64,000 nucleotides of DNA from Ceratopteris richardii (GCA_020310875.1 CM035407.1:69840158-69904157); one strand, 5' to 3'. Shown: positions 23,051 to 34,212, numbered from the stretch's first letter. Notes: generated by a model not told the origin, from the sequence alone. Made by a program: numbers and translations.

Positions 23051-23262
23051 GAAATGCTCAATCAACTTAATACTGCAAAGAAACGTAAGGAAGAGGAAAA
23101 GCGAATTCGTGAAGAAGCACAAGCCGAAGCTTTAGAATGCATTCGACGAATGAAACTGCGAAGGCAAGGGAGAGATCAGCCTATGATTGACACTCAAGAG
23201 TCTCCAGGCTATCACATGGCCATGTGTGAGGCTTCAGGTGAACGTACCCATAGGATAGTGGA

Positions 23263-23620
23263 TCGACAACCTTTTGTGACCCTAGAAGTTGGACAAGGAG
23301 ACAGTACAAGGACCGTAAGAGCTTCAATTGATTCAGGTGCCGCCACTAGTGCAGTCCGGCTTTCTTACTGCCAGCAGTTGCAATTGGAGTTAAAACCCTT
23401 AGAAGCATATCTGATAGGATTAGGAGGTGTTGAAACCCCTTGCATGGGAGAGGTGGAACTTCCCCTCTACATTCAAGAGGTCCTCATGCCAGCAAAAGTG
23501 CTAGTGTGTGAAGACGAGGATCTTACCGAACCTCTTGTCTTGGGCCAAGACTGGATCTATGATCACGCAGTCAACCTCAACCTAAGAAGTGGATTTCTTC
23601 AGGCTTGGGTAGGTCAAAGC
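23263..23620 (+). pseudogene. Retropepsin-like domain downstream of Gypsy-D integrase
   Basis: In the same open frame as the integrase and about 70 residues past its C-terminal module lies RQPFVTLEVGQG, then ASIDSGAATSAVRLSYC (catalytic-type DSGA, D codon at 23330), a flap-like IGLGGVETPCMGEVELPLYI, and LVLGQDWIYDH, which matches the conserved (I/L)LGxDW of retropepsins. The order integrase then protease is not the usual Ty3/gypsy order (gag-PR-RT-RH-INT). Whether the lost 5' half also held a canonical protease is unknown. The frame continues for about 70 residues of low-complexity tail. Confidence 0.75.
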
Positions 23621-24019
23621 CATCTTACGATTGAATTAGAAAATCAAGCACTCAAACCCTTAGAACAAGCACCAACTCTTGGTCCCTCCAAGAACCCACA
23701 TGAAGATAATGTTGTTCTTGTCCAAAGTTCTATGGTGCAGAGGATTGTCACTCTTGCCAAAGTTACAGAAGTCAAGGAGGAACTCCCATCTGTTCCAGAG
23801 AAGAATCTAAAGGGGAAGGCTCATTAACACCCGACACTGAGGAGACCAATAAACAAGAAGCATGAGCACCAACTCCGGCAACATGAAGTACCTCGCGGCA
23901 TGAAGCAGATCTGGATACGCAAAGGGGAAAAAACCACGGCTCCAGAGACAGGTTCTCAAAAAAGCATCAAGCGAGCCTCACCATCAAGGATCAAAGTGAA
24001 GGAGCTCCCTAGATAGCAC

Positions 24020-24379
24020 CCTAGCTATTCCATTTCTATTTGGGTCCCTAAGCGGTCAATGAAGGCCATCCCTAATGCTAGACAGATATGGGTGCCCAAG
24101 GCCTACTTACAAGCCCAAATTACTTCACCTCCAGTCACTAGAATAAAGCAACACTCACAGGTACTCGTGGCAAACAGCTCAGGGAAGATACCTACACCTT
24201 CCACTGTCACACCCCCAGTCAAACCTAGGAATGTCTGGAAATGGGTACCCAAAAGGTCCCAAATCCAGCACAATCTAGTCCATGAACCTTTAACCGTCAT
24301 CAGCTCAAGGAGCCACGAATCCTCAAACAAAGTCTGGAGAATTAAACCCTATAACAAACCCCCAGACCCAATTTTGTAA
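24020..24379 (+). pseudogene. Small Gypsy-D frame with repeated W-VPK motifs
   Basis: Translated sequence shows a recurring tryptophan motif: SIWVPKRS, QIWVPKAY, WKWVPKRS and VWRIKPY within about 115 residues, in a basic, proline-rich context. Part of an ATG-started frame (24059-24379). It lies between the protease-like domain and the long 3' coding region. I do not recognise a family. Confidence 0.5.
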
Positions 24380-24608
24380 ATCCATTCCCTCTGAAGTAGA
24401 TGCATTCGGAGTACCTTGCATGTCCACAGTATGCAATTAGGAGGACACTAACCACTAACCACCACTTACATCTAACACGAACACTTCACCCTAACCACTA
24501 ACCTTCTGGATTGTCATGTTAGTATTGTGAAGGGAACACCATTACATCTTGTTTCCTATGCAACACTAATGTGCCATTCTTCTTCTAGCAGATAAGCACC
24601 CGATTCTC
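24380..24608. other. Gypsy-D noncoding spacer
   Basis: A short stretch with repeated CACTAACC runs and no frame of note, separating the W-VPK frame from the long 3' coding region. Confidence 0.5.
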
Positions 24609-27600
24609 ATGGCAGCAGCAGCAGGCACGAGCTCTCAGGCAGGCACTAGCACTCAAAGCAATTGGGATACCATGCCTGTGGAGGCTCCATCGACAGCTAG
24701 TCCTGAAGAGTTTTTAAACGTGAGAAGAATTCCCATTCCGGATCCACCAAATGGCCTAATAGAAAGAGTAAAGGGGCATTCTCATTGGTTCAATGAGATG
24801 CCAGGAGACTTGGGAGACGCAGATCATATCTGGGAATCCAAGTTGGAATTCGGAGGAGTATGGTGGACATCCCAATTCTTCTCAAGAGAATTTGAAACAT
24901 TACAGAATGCAGCTCCTCTTCAGGATATCTGGCAGAAAGCGGGATTGCAAGATTACTTTAGTGCAGCTTTGCCTAGACCGGATTTTCTCAGGTGCTACTA
25001 CTTGATTGCCACACTGAAGCCGACAGGAGATAAAGATCATTCAGGCACATTCCTGGTGCCCTCTCTATCAAACTAGGAAGAAATGAAGAAGTTTGAATTG
25101 AATATTACTTTAATCAGGGAAGCCCTTCAGATTTATGGCACCCATGTACCCTCCGATCGAGATCCCTTGATACCAGAATCGATGAAGAACAACAAAATCA
25201 AGAAGTTAAAGGAAATGTGTGCCCTCACCCCCAACATCGCCATACCACTGCGGATGTGCCTTCAACACTTCGCATTTCCAGCTCAAGACCGCTTCACCCA
25301 ACCTCATAAGAAAATATGGTATGGATTATACCTAGCAGAGACGGGAAGATTGCCAATTAAAATGCCCGTATGGATCCTAGACCAATTATATGAAGCAGGC
25401 AAGCGAGGTGTGAGGAAGCATTCTTTGAATGGCTACTATGCGATTACCAAAATTATCTATAGATGTCTGGCCTATGATGTGATGTGCCGATCGCAAGGGC
25501 CCTTAAATACTCGCAACTGGAGTTCTTCAAGGGGCGGAAGTCAGGGGTTCAACCTGCGAAAAGAATGCGTGGTTCACTTTCGCAGGTCATGATCCCTCGT
25601 GAGACCACAACAGAAGCTTCCCCTAGAGAAGAGGCCCAAGTAGACCCTTTCACCATCCATCTCCAAGGAACACAATCAGGGGATATGGTACAGCCCACTC
25701 CATCTGCCCCTCCACTACCCACCGATGCTGAGTTTGCATCCATGGCCACATTAACAGAGGATCCAAATTTTGATTTTGAAAACTTCCTGCAGACTGCCCA
25801 CTTATCTGATAGTGAGTGTTTTTCTGACAATGCCGGTCCCGGATCATTCTCCCAAAGAGAACAACCACAGAGTGAGGCAAGAAGGGTACGTTGGAAAGAT
25901 GAGACACGACATCCTCATGCTCAAAGCACACAAAATCAGGAAGAAGCACGGGGAAATGAACCAGAGGAGAGTGAAGAGGAAGCTCCTGCCTACACGACAC
26001 AACTCAAACGGCTCTACATGACAATCAAATAGGTACATAAAAGACACAAGTTATCAGAAGAGGCAAATAGGGCACTGGTGAACCAGATGCTGCATGCGGA
26101 GAATGTTGACCCGCATTTTGTAGAGTCATTGAATCTCTTGGCGGAAACATGCGGAATAGGGGAAGCCATGAGGACCATGATACAACGCACTATCCATCAA
26201 TATGACCAACGGAGGATCGATACGCGACCGCGAAGGGGAAAAATGATTCAAATGGAAGTCTCTACTGCCCTGCCTACCACCACTTCAGAAGATTTTCAAA
26301 TGGCCAGCCCAACTCACAGTGAGGAACCTGATGTAAATACACAAATACCATCTCCACCATCACCTCCCATCCAACCCTCAGAACCCTTCCCCACTAGCCT
26401 TCCTGAACAACCAGTATCCACCCATGGTGAAACCGTTATACACACCACCATTTCTCCATCCTTCCCTTTACCTACATCCACCACTTCCACCCAATTTTCT
26501 GAACCCCATGTAGGTCATCCTGCCACCGATCAAACTATAATAGGTCACCCCTCATATCTCCCAGCCCTCGGACAGCCACTTGCCACTAGCCAAGCCGTAA
26601 CACACCCCTTTCCATCCACCAATACATTTCCTCCCTCCCAACCCCTATCCACTGTATCCCTTTTAACCCCCTCCGAATCAACCCAAGTCACCCAACCTTC
26701 ATTCTGGACAAACCTTGTAAATATACTCCAACAAGTTGAGAATTATAATAAAAAGTCCCTTCCCCAACCCAACTCCCCCACATTCACGGCCACCACTAAC
26801 ACACCACCTACCATTCCCGTGTTCACAATTCACACTTCACACACTATCACGTCCGAGCCCATGGACATTTCACCACCCACAGGAGCACCCACCACCACGG
26901 TTGTTCCAACATCATCGCATTTCACTTCACTCATAGGCACATCATCCACTTTTCCCTTCCCCATTTCCCGACCCTTTGCATTTTCCACCTCTACCCCTGC
27001 ATCCACATCATTTAGTAATGCACTAGACACCATGTTCGAAGCGGCCACTCTACTTAAGCAAGAATATAAGTTACTGGAAGAAAATAACACAGAGTTATGC
27101 AACCTCTCGGCTCAACTCTAGGCACGTGTCAATGCCTTGGAGCTAAGTAACACAACATTACAACACGAAGTGACTATCCTCCAACAATCGAATGCGGAGA
27201 TGGAAGCCAAGTATATGGAGACAGGTAAGGCTATGGAGGAACAACTCAGAGACCAGTTGGGCCGCAATGCTCGTCTACAAAGAAACATGACTCTTCTTCG
27301 TGGCCACTTAGCAGCAGCTCAAGAAGAAAACAAAAGGCTACAGCAACAAAACCAGGAGAATCTAGAAGCAGCCATGGAAATTACCCCTGGAGCACCTATA
27401 GACCCTGCCAAATTCCAAGCTGTTCCCTCAGAACATATTCAACAAGCGTTAGAAGCATATGCAACCCTCTTGGAGGCACATGACCAGTTGGCAGAACAAG
27501 TCAAGGAATTACAAAGACCCCAAGTGCCTACACCACACCCATTCAAATCTACAGAGATGGTCGATGCCGCTACTTCACCAGAACCTGAACCTTCAACGAC

Positions 27601-28867
27601 CAATGAGGTACTTAAACTACGACAACAGATTGCAGAATTAAAGATCAAGTTGTTACAGTATGAACGACCTCCTTCTCCACCTGAGCAACCCATAGAAGAA
27701 GAAGCAGTCATCATTCCAGTGGAGGCAGCATTCGAAGAAAACTATGAGCCTCAACCTCTTCCAGGCGGCAGAATCATGGAGGAAGGACAAGATACATATG
27801 AGGAACCCCCATCGGCATGGATGAAACAAGTAGAAGAAATGGGGCCGACTCATGAAGAACGTATCTCCACCCAGATGTTGGCCATGAAGACCATTGAAGA
27901 AACCATACTTCAATTAGAATACTTCAGACATCTGGCCCCTAGAAGACTGATAACTAGTTCAGAGTTACATTATAAACCATATTTCGTACTGCTGGCTGAC
28001 TATAATGCTGAAATCAAACGCCTCACCAACAAATACCCCACCTTCGCAACTCAATTCGAACTAGAGGATATCCCAGAGGCAGCCAGAAAGGGGGCCATAT
28101 TCCAACCTATCTGGAGGCAGAAATTACTGGAAACCTATCCGGAAATGCTACGGACATGGGACCATGCTCCCATGCATTTAAAATATAACCCTTGTTTTGG
28201 GCCAGTTCAAAGAAGGAGATCATGGAAAGCATTCGCCATCAAGGTTCAGAACAATGCCAATTGTAAACAATGGCTAAATTATCCCTCCATTGCACCCCCA
28301 ACAGGCACACCTACAGTAGCATATATGATGGCTACTATCAGACATTGGATTCCACGCCTCCACCCCATGCCAGATGTAGCTGCCCAGATGATGCTCAAAA
28401 TATTGGACATGATGCAAGTAGTGCTCAAAACCTTCCGCAATGTATGTCACATTCAGCCTTCGATTCCCGGGTTCATTAATGGTAATTATGACCTACTATA
28501 TGATATGAGCACAACCCCGAGCATACGAGTTGCTTATGCCTGGCACGCACATATCAGATATCTCCCTGCCTGCTACAAGCAAACTTTTGATGATATGTTC
28601 ACCACGGGGTTCTGGGAGGCACACTCAAAGGTGTTCACGCCACAGCCCACTCATTTGCTACAACTCTTCGCATGCGAACAAACGATGCATTCAAAGCTCT
28701 ACACAACACCACAACCGGACATACCTGGAGCAGTCGATTGGGAAACCCTTCAACGAGACCTGATCAGGGGACTACGGATCCAAGAACACGAAGTAGCAAC
28801 GGACATACTGCAACACTACATTGATCAGACCGCGGAGCAAAGGTCTGTCAGAGACGACAGATGCTAG
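24609..28867 (+). pseudogene. Gypsy-D long 3' coding region of unknown function (fossil)
   Basis: About 4.2 kb of largely open plus-strand sequence after pol, with a few breaks. By composition it has four zones: an Ala/Ser/Thr head and globular part (24609-25560; FGGVWWTSQFFSREFETL, KKIWYGLYLAETGRLPI); an acidic Glu-rich part (25560-26250); a Pro/Ser/Thr-rich stretch (26290-27000); and a coiled coil (about 27040-27380; TILQQSNAEMEAKYMETG) followed by a globular C terminus (27880-28860; MPDVAAQMMLKILDMMQVV). The stop overlaps the polypurine tract, so coding extends to the LTR. Position resembles env-like or extra 3' ORFs of plant Gypsy elements, but I see no signal peptide or membrane segment. 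I do not recognise a family. Confidence 0.65.
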
Positions 28868-28877
28868 GGGGGGAGAG
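28866..28877 (+). other. Gypsy-D polypurine tract
   Basis: AGGGGGGGAGAG directly before TGTTGGCAG, the start of the 3' LTR. Confidence 0.85.
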
Positions 28878-28896
28878 TGTTGGCAGATGAAGCAAG
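28878..28896 (+). repeat. Start of Gypsy-D 3' LTR (split by Gypsy-E)
   Basis: TGTTGGCAGATGAAGCAAG is the LTR start. Its last five bases, GCAAG (28892-28896), are the target site duplicated around Gypsy-E. The LTR continues at 43874. Confidence 0.85.
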
Positions 28897-29040
28897 TGAT
28901 AGGCTTCTAAGCCCAAGGAAAAGATGATCGTGGAAGCCTTTATTTTGCTCAAACCCCTCGCAATCGGTCTACTTGGATTACCTAGAGCCCACAATTATCT
29001 CGAAATGGATTTCTCTTGTGGCTATGCACTAGCTCATATA

Positions 29041-29058
29041 TTTCCGGCAAACACACCA
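29041..29058 (-). other. Relic primer site inside Gypsy-E LTR
   Basis: TTTCCGGCAAACACACCA is a worn version of TTCCCGGCAGACGCACCA seen at 89-106. It is followed by AAA and TGATT, a second LTR-terminus-like start. The same relic is at 40576-40593 in the other LTR. It suggests the terminal 165 bp of this LTR was gained by shifting the boundary past an older primer site. Confidence 0.6.
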
Positions 29059-29869
29059 AAATGATTGCACTCTTGGTCCAAGGGAAAGATGCACACACAC
29101 AATGGCAATGGTATTTTGCCCAATTTCCTGATACCAGGTCAATTTTGGTCTCCCCTAAGTCCACAATTTCACTCCAAAGTATTGATGGGGGATACGAGAA
29201 AATACATGCACAAAGGGGAAACCAACTCTAGTGGTTACCTCTCGGGACCTCCCTCGTTCCTTGCTCACGCCCTAGGTACTTCTAAGAACACCCACTCTTA
29301 TGCACAAATTCCCACACGCTCTCACTGTTCCTTTCTCCCTAAATTTTTTTTAAAGCCATTGTAGAATAATTTTTAAATCAAATACGATTGTGACGCATCT
29401 TTAGATCCATATGTCCTAAAAGAAAACTTTACAGGCCGAACATTAGTATGAAAAAAATTGTGTATGATTTTTAACTACTCAGGAATTTCTCACATAGAGA
29501 AAGTTCCTACACATTTTTTCTTCATATTAACAATTCCAGTTTGTACTCCTTCTGTACGTGCAAGCTTCAATTCCTCTTCTTGATAGGAAATCTCCTATGG
29601 CAGCTTGCTCGACAAATTTCGTGTCCATTCTCTCTAATTTGTTGTAATCCTACAAAATCATCCTATGCGTAGGCTATTAAAATGTTACAGAACAGATCAA
29701 GCAGCGTCATCTTATTATTATGCGATTGCAAAATCTTTGAAATTCATGATATGAACATCATGCTCATAGAATCCTTGCAGTGCATGGTATGAACATCATG
29801 CACAAACAGATATATTGTCCACGCTTCGTTTCATTAGCATTCCTTTAACTGCCTTCTACGCGTGCGTTT

Positions 29870-30112
29870 TCAATAGCAGACTTGCTGTCTGAGTAGAGAA
29901 GACAGAGATAAACATACATTGACCTCCGATATCCTCTGCTCAACATTTACTCCAGCACCTTCGACTTCCAATTCTTTGCTAGCTGAAGTTGAATGACCAC
30001 TGTCATGAGAATCACTGGACACTTTGCATACATCGGTTAAGCTTCCTAAATCTTCTCTTGTGCATCCACTTCTCTCAGACAAAGTTTCAACTCTATGCGA
30101 ACCTGGGCACAA
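29870..30112 (-). pseudogene. Exon-like frame in LTR-E, unrecognised
   Basis: The minus-strand frame includes SERSGCTREDLGSLTDVCKV and ASKELEVEGAGVNVEQRISE. A possible splice donor (GAG|GTCAAT) follows the last residue. The polar serine-rich composition looks like a piece of a host coding exon rather than an LTR sequence, but I cannot name it. An identical frame is at 41405-41647 in the other LTR. Confidence 0.35.
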
Positions 30113-31770
30113 ATCAGGTATTATTATTATAAAAATGTACTATGTAGGAGAACTGAAGATCCATACCAAAATCTCTAATACAGTACACATTTGGATTTAA
30201 AAAAACAGAAACTGAAGTGATCAATTCGCTGAATTCTGATATAACGCTTTTACATCAATATGCTATTACATAAAAACTGCGCATAACTTAAATTCATCAT
30301 GGAAATAGAATTGCTTCATCATACCTTCTACCATGAAACTATTCGCATCTTTGCACATGATACACTTATAATTTGTGCATCCTCCTACTCTTCCTCTGAT
30401 AATCTGTTCCCAGCACTTCCTTCGTAATCCCTCTGCCTTCTTCCATGTCCAACATGATGCACCTTTTTAATCTCAGCAATAGCAACAACATTCAAAACGT
30501 GGAAGTTCTCTACGAAGATAGAACACGAGCTGAACATCCTCTGCGGTTAAAACGAATGGAGATACAATTTGTATCACTCTTTCTAATCTTCGGCACCACC
30601 TCTAGATTGACCTTCATTCTGAATCAGCTACGTGTGCTTGCAACTTGATCATGCACTTCTCCGAAGCTCCTCCGCCAGGTCTCCACCAGTGTCGCATGCT
30701 CCAGGCGTAGAAGATGCTTCAGTTATGACTCCTCCATTTGCAGAAAAATGCTTCAACTACGATCGCTTTGTTCCCAGTAAGAGCAATTGTGGAGCCTGGA
30801 GTATTGAGCGTAGCAGCTCTTCACTTGATAGGCACCAGTCAAGCAGCACAGCTTCCCAATGGAGATGATTAATTAGCCATCGACATACGCTGCTGGACCA
30901 CAAACCATACTTCACGAATCACCAAGAACTGGAGGGAAAAACTGGAGTCGTGCTGCATGCCACCCCCCTTTTTTTCGACTTTGGAGTATGACCTCCTATA
31001 GTACTCGTAGCTGGGGAGTCGGTACTCTACAGTCTACTACTCCTGTGCTCCACGAGTCCACTCAAGTAGGCATCATGTGCTGCAGGAGAAGCCAGAAATT
31101 GTCAGACACCCCTACCGCCACGGAAGCGGTCCCCTTTTGTGCTCCATACACTCCCCCAACAGCAGCTAAGTCCTCCTTTTTCTCGTTTTTTCTGTCAGAC
31201 AAACGGGGCCGAAAAACAAAAGATAGGTAACCCCCCTAGACAGAGAATGTGCCTCCCCTTTTCCAGTGCGCTCGTCAAGCTTGCAATCACAACGGACCTG
31301 CCCCCCCAGGTGGACGTGTTCCTCTATGTATGCAGCAACAGGATCCCTCCCCTCGTCTTCAATGCCTCCGCCGAAAAGAGGTTCAGGACAAAAATGGAAA
31401 CGTCTCCTGTTTTGTTTCTCTTGTCAGAGATTGCTGCAACAAAAAACGGCCTGGCCCCCCTCTTTGGCTTCCGTTGAAAACAAAGCACACAATAACTGAT
31501 ATATCCACTTTGATACACGACAAGCCCATAGAGCTAATCCTGGGATTATTTCGGTGTTCATAAGATGGCCGATCGGATGTTCTATGAAGTGCAACTTTCA
31601 GCTCCGAAAATAAATTACCTGTCTCATTTGAAATTGATCCTTGTCTATTCTCGTTTGTTTATTCACATATATCTTCATCTGAACAATGGGCAGGCGCGCA
31701 TTCATCATCGGTTTCTTTCTCTGCCCTTCCGGAATCCATTTCCCCCGTATTCCCTCGTTCCTACTTCACC

Positions 31771-31968
31771 TCACCGAGCTGCACCATAGTGACATCCCAT
31801 GATCTCTTCCCATGCCTTCTTTCCTCCACGGTCAACGATTTCGACATAGCAATTGTTATTTTGTTCTAAGGATAGCACATTGGCAGTTGAACCTAGAAGA
31901 ATTTGGACACCCTCATCCGAACAGCCATTGATGTCCTCCGGGTTCCTGTAGTGTGACATAGCTCTCAA
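31771..31968 (-). pseudogene. Second coding-like frame in LTR-E, unrecognised
   Basis: A frame of about 65 residues including NPEDINGCSDEGVQILLGST and CYVEI, adjacent to a PPR scrap in another frame. Also present at 43307-43504. The composition looks protein-coding but I recognise no family; it may be a captured host fragment. Confidence 0.3.
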
Positions 31969-31983
31969 GCCACACTTGCCAGC

Positions 31984-32031
31984 TCTCCATCAATCCTTTT
32001 CGGATGATCTCATCATGGATTTCACAGCCAT
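31984..32031 (-). pseudogene. PPR scrap in Gypsy-E LTR
   Basis: The minus strand encodes GCEIHDEIIRKGLMES, which matches the G(C/R)xIHxxIIRxG segment of plant PLS-class PPR proteins. Only one helix pair is left. The same scrap lies at 43520-43567 in the other LTR. The related LTR-E-prime also carries a PPR piece near its U3 end. Confidence 0.55.
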
Positions 32032-32337
32032 TTCTATTAAAATTGTTGCTGGATTCATATCTGACTGGGTTATGCTTTTATTAGGTTTTGGAAATGATCG
32101 TTCTGCATCCACAGCCTAATACACTGCCACGAAAGAATTCTTGCTCCAACGACCCGTACTGAATATTGCGTATGTGTGGTTCTGAACCCCTTTTATTCAG
32201 CCTTGATGTTACCACATTTGATCAGAGTTTATTGTTATCGACCAACATCTTTCCTTGACGGATACCTGCAATCAACATATAATCTGCAAAATGGAAGCAT
32301 GTTAGTGCACCAAAACCAACCATTTCTTGAGCTAACA

Positions 32338-32352
32338 TACTTCCCTCTTCTT
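32338..32352 (-). other. Gypsy-E polypurine tract
   Basis: The minus strand reads AAGAAGAGGGAAGTA, directly before TGTTAGCTC, the start of the 3' LTR. Confidence 0.8.
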
Positions 32353-33165
32353 ATTTGCGAAGTCGTCCTCGACAAGCCGTTCATGCTGAAATAAAATCCA
32401 AACAATTATGAACATGTCAATTTCCAATTAGTTCACATACCTTTCATCGAGCCGCCACTTCCACTGAACCTGCACTCATCGAAGCTATTAGTGCTAGAAA
32501 TCACTCATGAATACATACAAATCAGTCATTTCCAAAATGATCCAAGAACATGCACATACACGCAATTCCATTTCAGCCATGCATCAATTTGCTCATGCAT
32601 TCCATTATGGAAAATGGTCTCAACCAAGATAACACATACATACCTTTCCATGTTTTACACATGCAACTACCAGTGCGGAAAACAAAAATGGAAATACCGA
32701 AATGAACAACGAAAACTGAAATGAATCAAATCGGAGATGCAAAAATACCCAAAATGCATACCTCATTATTGCACCTACTATTCGCTATGTACAATCATTT
32801 GATGACTAGACATTCCCGAAGAATCCCCCATCGTCGTCCTACAAAAGCCATCGAAACTCGAGTGGAAGTGAAGACCTACATCAGAACCCTAGAGTGTCCC
32901 ACATACTAGGAAAAACCCTCAGATAGAGCACACAAGTTGTAAAGCAAGACCGTTGCATCTCCTCGCTAAAGCTTCATCCATAAATACATATAGAGTCTCC
33001 GTGCCTTCAAGAATGTTGATCCAAAGTGAGCTGATCTGTCGCAAGCCAACACATACCAATCACACAAGCAAATAACGTTCCCTTCCAGGCGATCATCACC
33101 CTCTCCTCTCTCTCTCTCCCCCTCAGGAGTGGGGAATAACTTCATATGAAAATTTTGTTTTAATC
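32353..33165. other. Gypsy-E 3' noncoding region
   Basis: AT-rich sequence with no convincing frame on the element's strand. Short plus-strand open frames here show no recognisable protein. Confidence 0.5.
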
Positions 33166-33169
33166 ATAC

Positions 33170-33510
33170 GTTGGCCTGCATTGACACTGGATGCGATTCG
33201 TGGACCTGACCACCCGATCAGGTTGATTCCACCCATCTACCAACGCAATGCAGCGCACAACACACAAACACACAATGATAACACATAACATATATCAGCT
33301 AGCCCATAACGAAGCTGGATGCGGCTCGTGGTCATGACTACCCAGCCACGATGGCTCCACCTGCCTACCAACCCGTTATGGCGCGTAGCTAAGACACAAT
33401 CACATACATCCCAAGCCTATGGCGAAACTAGCTGCGGCTTGTGGTCCCAACCACCCGGCGAGGATAAATCCACCCACCTACTAGTCCACCATAGCGCATT
33501 GGTACGATCA
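33170..33510. repeat. Three diverged tandem copies near the Gypsy-E 3' end
   Basis: Three copies with an 80-90-bp core begin near 33185, 33311 and 33424, spaced about 115-125 bp. The shared plan is (A/G)CTGGATGCGGCTCGTGG, then GACCACCCG..., CCACCCACCTACCAAC and a GCGCA/GCGTA end. Copies differ strongly, so the array is old. Confidence 0.7.
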
Positions 33511-33861
33511 CACAACACACTTTCTTTTTTTTTTCTTTTCTTTCCTTCGTTTTTCTTTTTCATAGTTAATTAGTTCACCCAAGTCCTGAGAATTAGGGAG
33601 AGGAAGAAAGGGACTTTTCCCACTGTTCCCACACATACATGCAAAACAGATACACTCTAGCCTTTGACAGATCAACCACCTTTTCACTTCATTCTCTCAA
33701 CTACAGACACCACATATGTATTCATCGATTCAACTTTTCACTTGGTAACTACAACCAGCTATGCCTTAGTCCCTCGTATACCTATCCCTAGGTGTCCTAG
33801 AATGTGAGTCCCCGGAATGTCTCATGTAGCCTCACATCGTACTCGAATCCCGACAACTTCT
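33511..33861. other. Gypsy-E noncoding stretch
   Basis: Includes a T/C-rich run at 33520-33565. No gene is seen. Confidence 0.5.
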
Positions 33862-34212
33862 CTAAGGCGAGTCAGGCTCAACTTCAGGAGCTCCGTCATC
33901 ACTTCCTAGCGTTAGCACGTCTGCCCAAGCCCATGTGATATCATTTTCCTCGTTAGGCATTTCCCTCGCGGGATCAAAATAGTAGTATCGATCTCCCGCC
34001 CATCCTACATGTCGAGCTAGGTATTCCTCAAAACACTCGATGTAAAATGCAGCACCCAAATCCTGGTTTATAAAACATACCAGCCAATGCGCTTCCTCAA
34101 CATCGTATTCCGTCTCAAAGTCGTCGACATCTATGTCCATGCGAGCAAACGTTTGGTCCGAGAAATATATCCTTAGCTCGTACAAGTAGAGTTGCGTAAT
34201 TTGGTCTGCCAT
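33862..34212 (-). CDS. Small acidic ORF downstream of Gypsy-E pol
   Basis: An uninterrupted 116-codon frame on the element's sense strand, about 200 bp after the integrase end. The product is acidic and aromatic-rich (MDIDVDDFETEYDVEE, HWLVCFINQDLG, WAGDRYYYFDPARE, ITWAWADVLTLGSDDGA), with no signal peptide, membrane segment or cysteine motif. Its place matches the accessory 3' ORFs found in some plant Gypsy elements. I do not recognise the family; the intact frame in a young element hints that it is a real element gene. Confidence 0.5.
   Translation of the reverse strand: MADQITQLYLYELRIYFSDQTFARMDIDVDDFETEYDVEEAHWLVCFINQDLGAAFYIECFEEYLARHVGWAGDRYYYFDPAREMPNEENDITWAWADVLTLGSDDGAPEVEPDSP

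Larger units (their letters stand above)
20782..28896 (+). mobile_element. Gypsy-D (Ty3/gypsy) with post-integrase protease and long 3' coding region
   Basis: Plus strand. It begins within RT at the Copia-C boundary and carries RNase H, integrase, a retropepsin-like domain, a small W-VPK repeat frame, and about 4.2 kb of further coding sequence that runs to the polypurine tract and 3' LTR. The LTR is split by Gypsy-E and resumes at 43874. The 5' part (LTR, gag, most of RT) is missing here. Overall several breaks, roughly six to eight. The integrase is of the non-chromoviral plant type, by inference. Confidence 0.85.
28897..32337 (-). repeat. Gypsy-E 3' LTR (left copy)
   Basis: Plus-strand ends TGATAGGC and GAGCTAACA, 3441 bp, near-identical to 40432-43873. 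The body has no intact gene. It carries a relic primer site, an exon-like frame at 29870-30112, a second frame at 31771-31968 and a PPR scrap at 31984-32031. Confidence 0.95.

Noticed and set aside
30445-31563. Several overlapping plus-strand frames in LTR-E (also at 41980-43099)
   Set aside because: They are antisense to the element, overlap each other in different frames and resemble no protein; duplication only reflects the paired LTRs.
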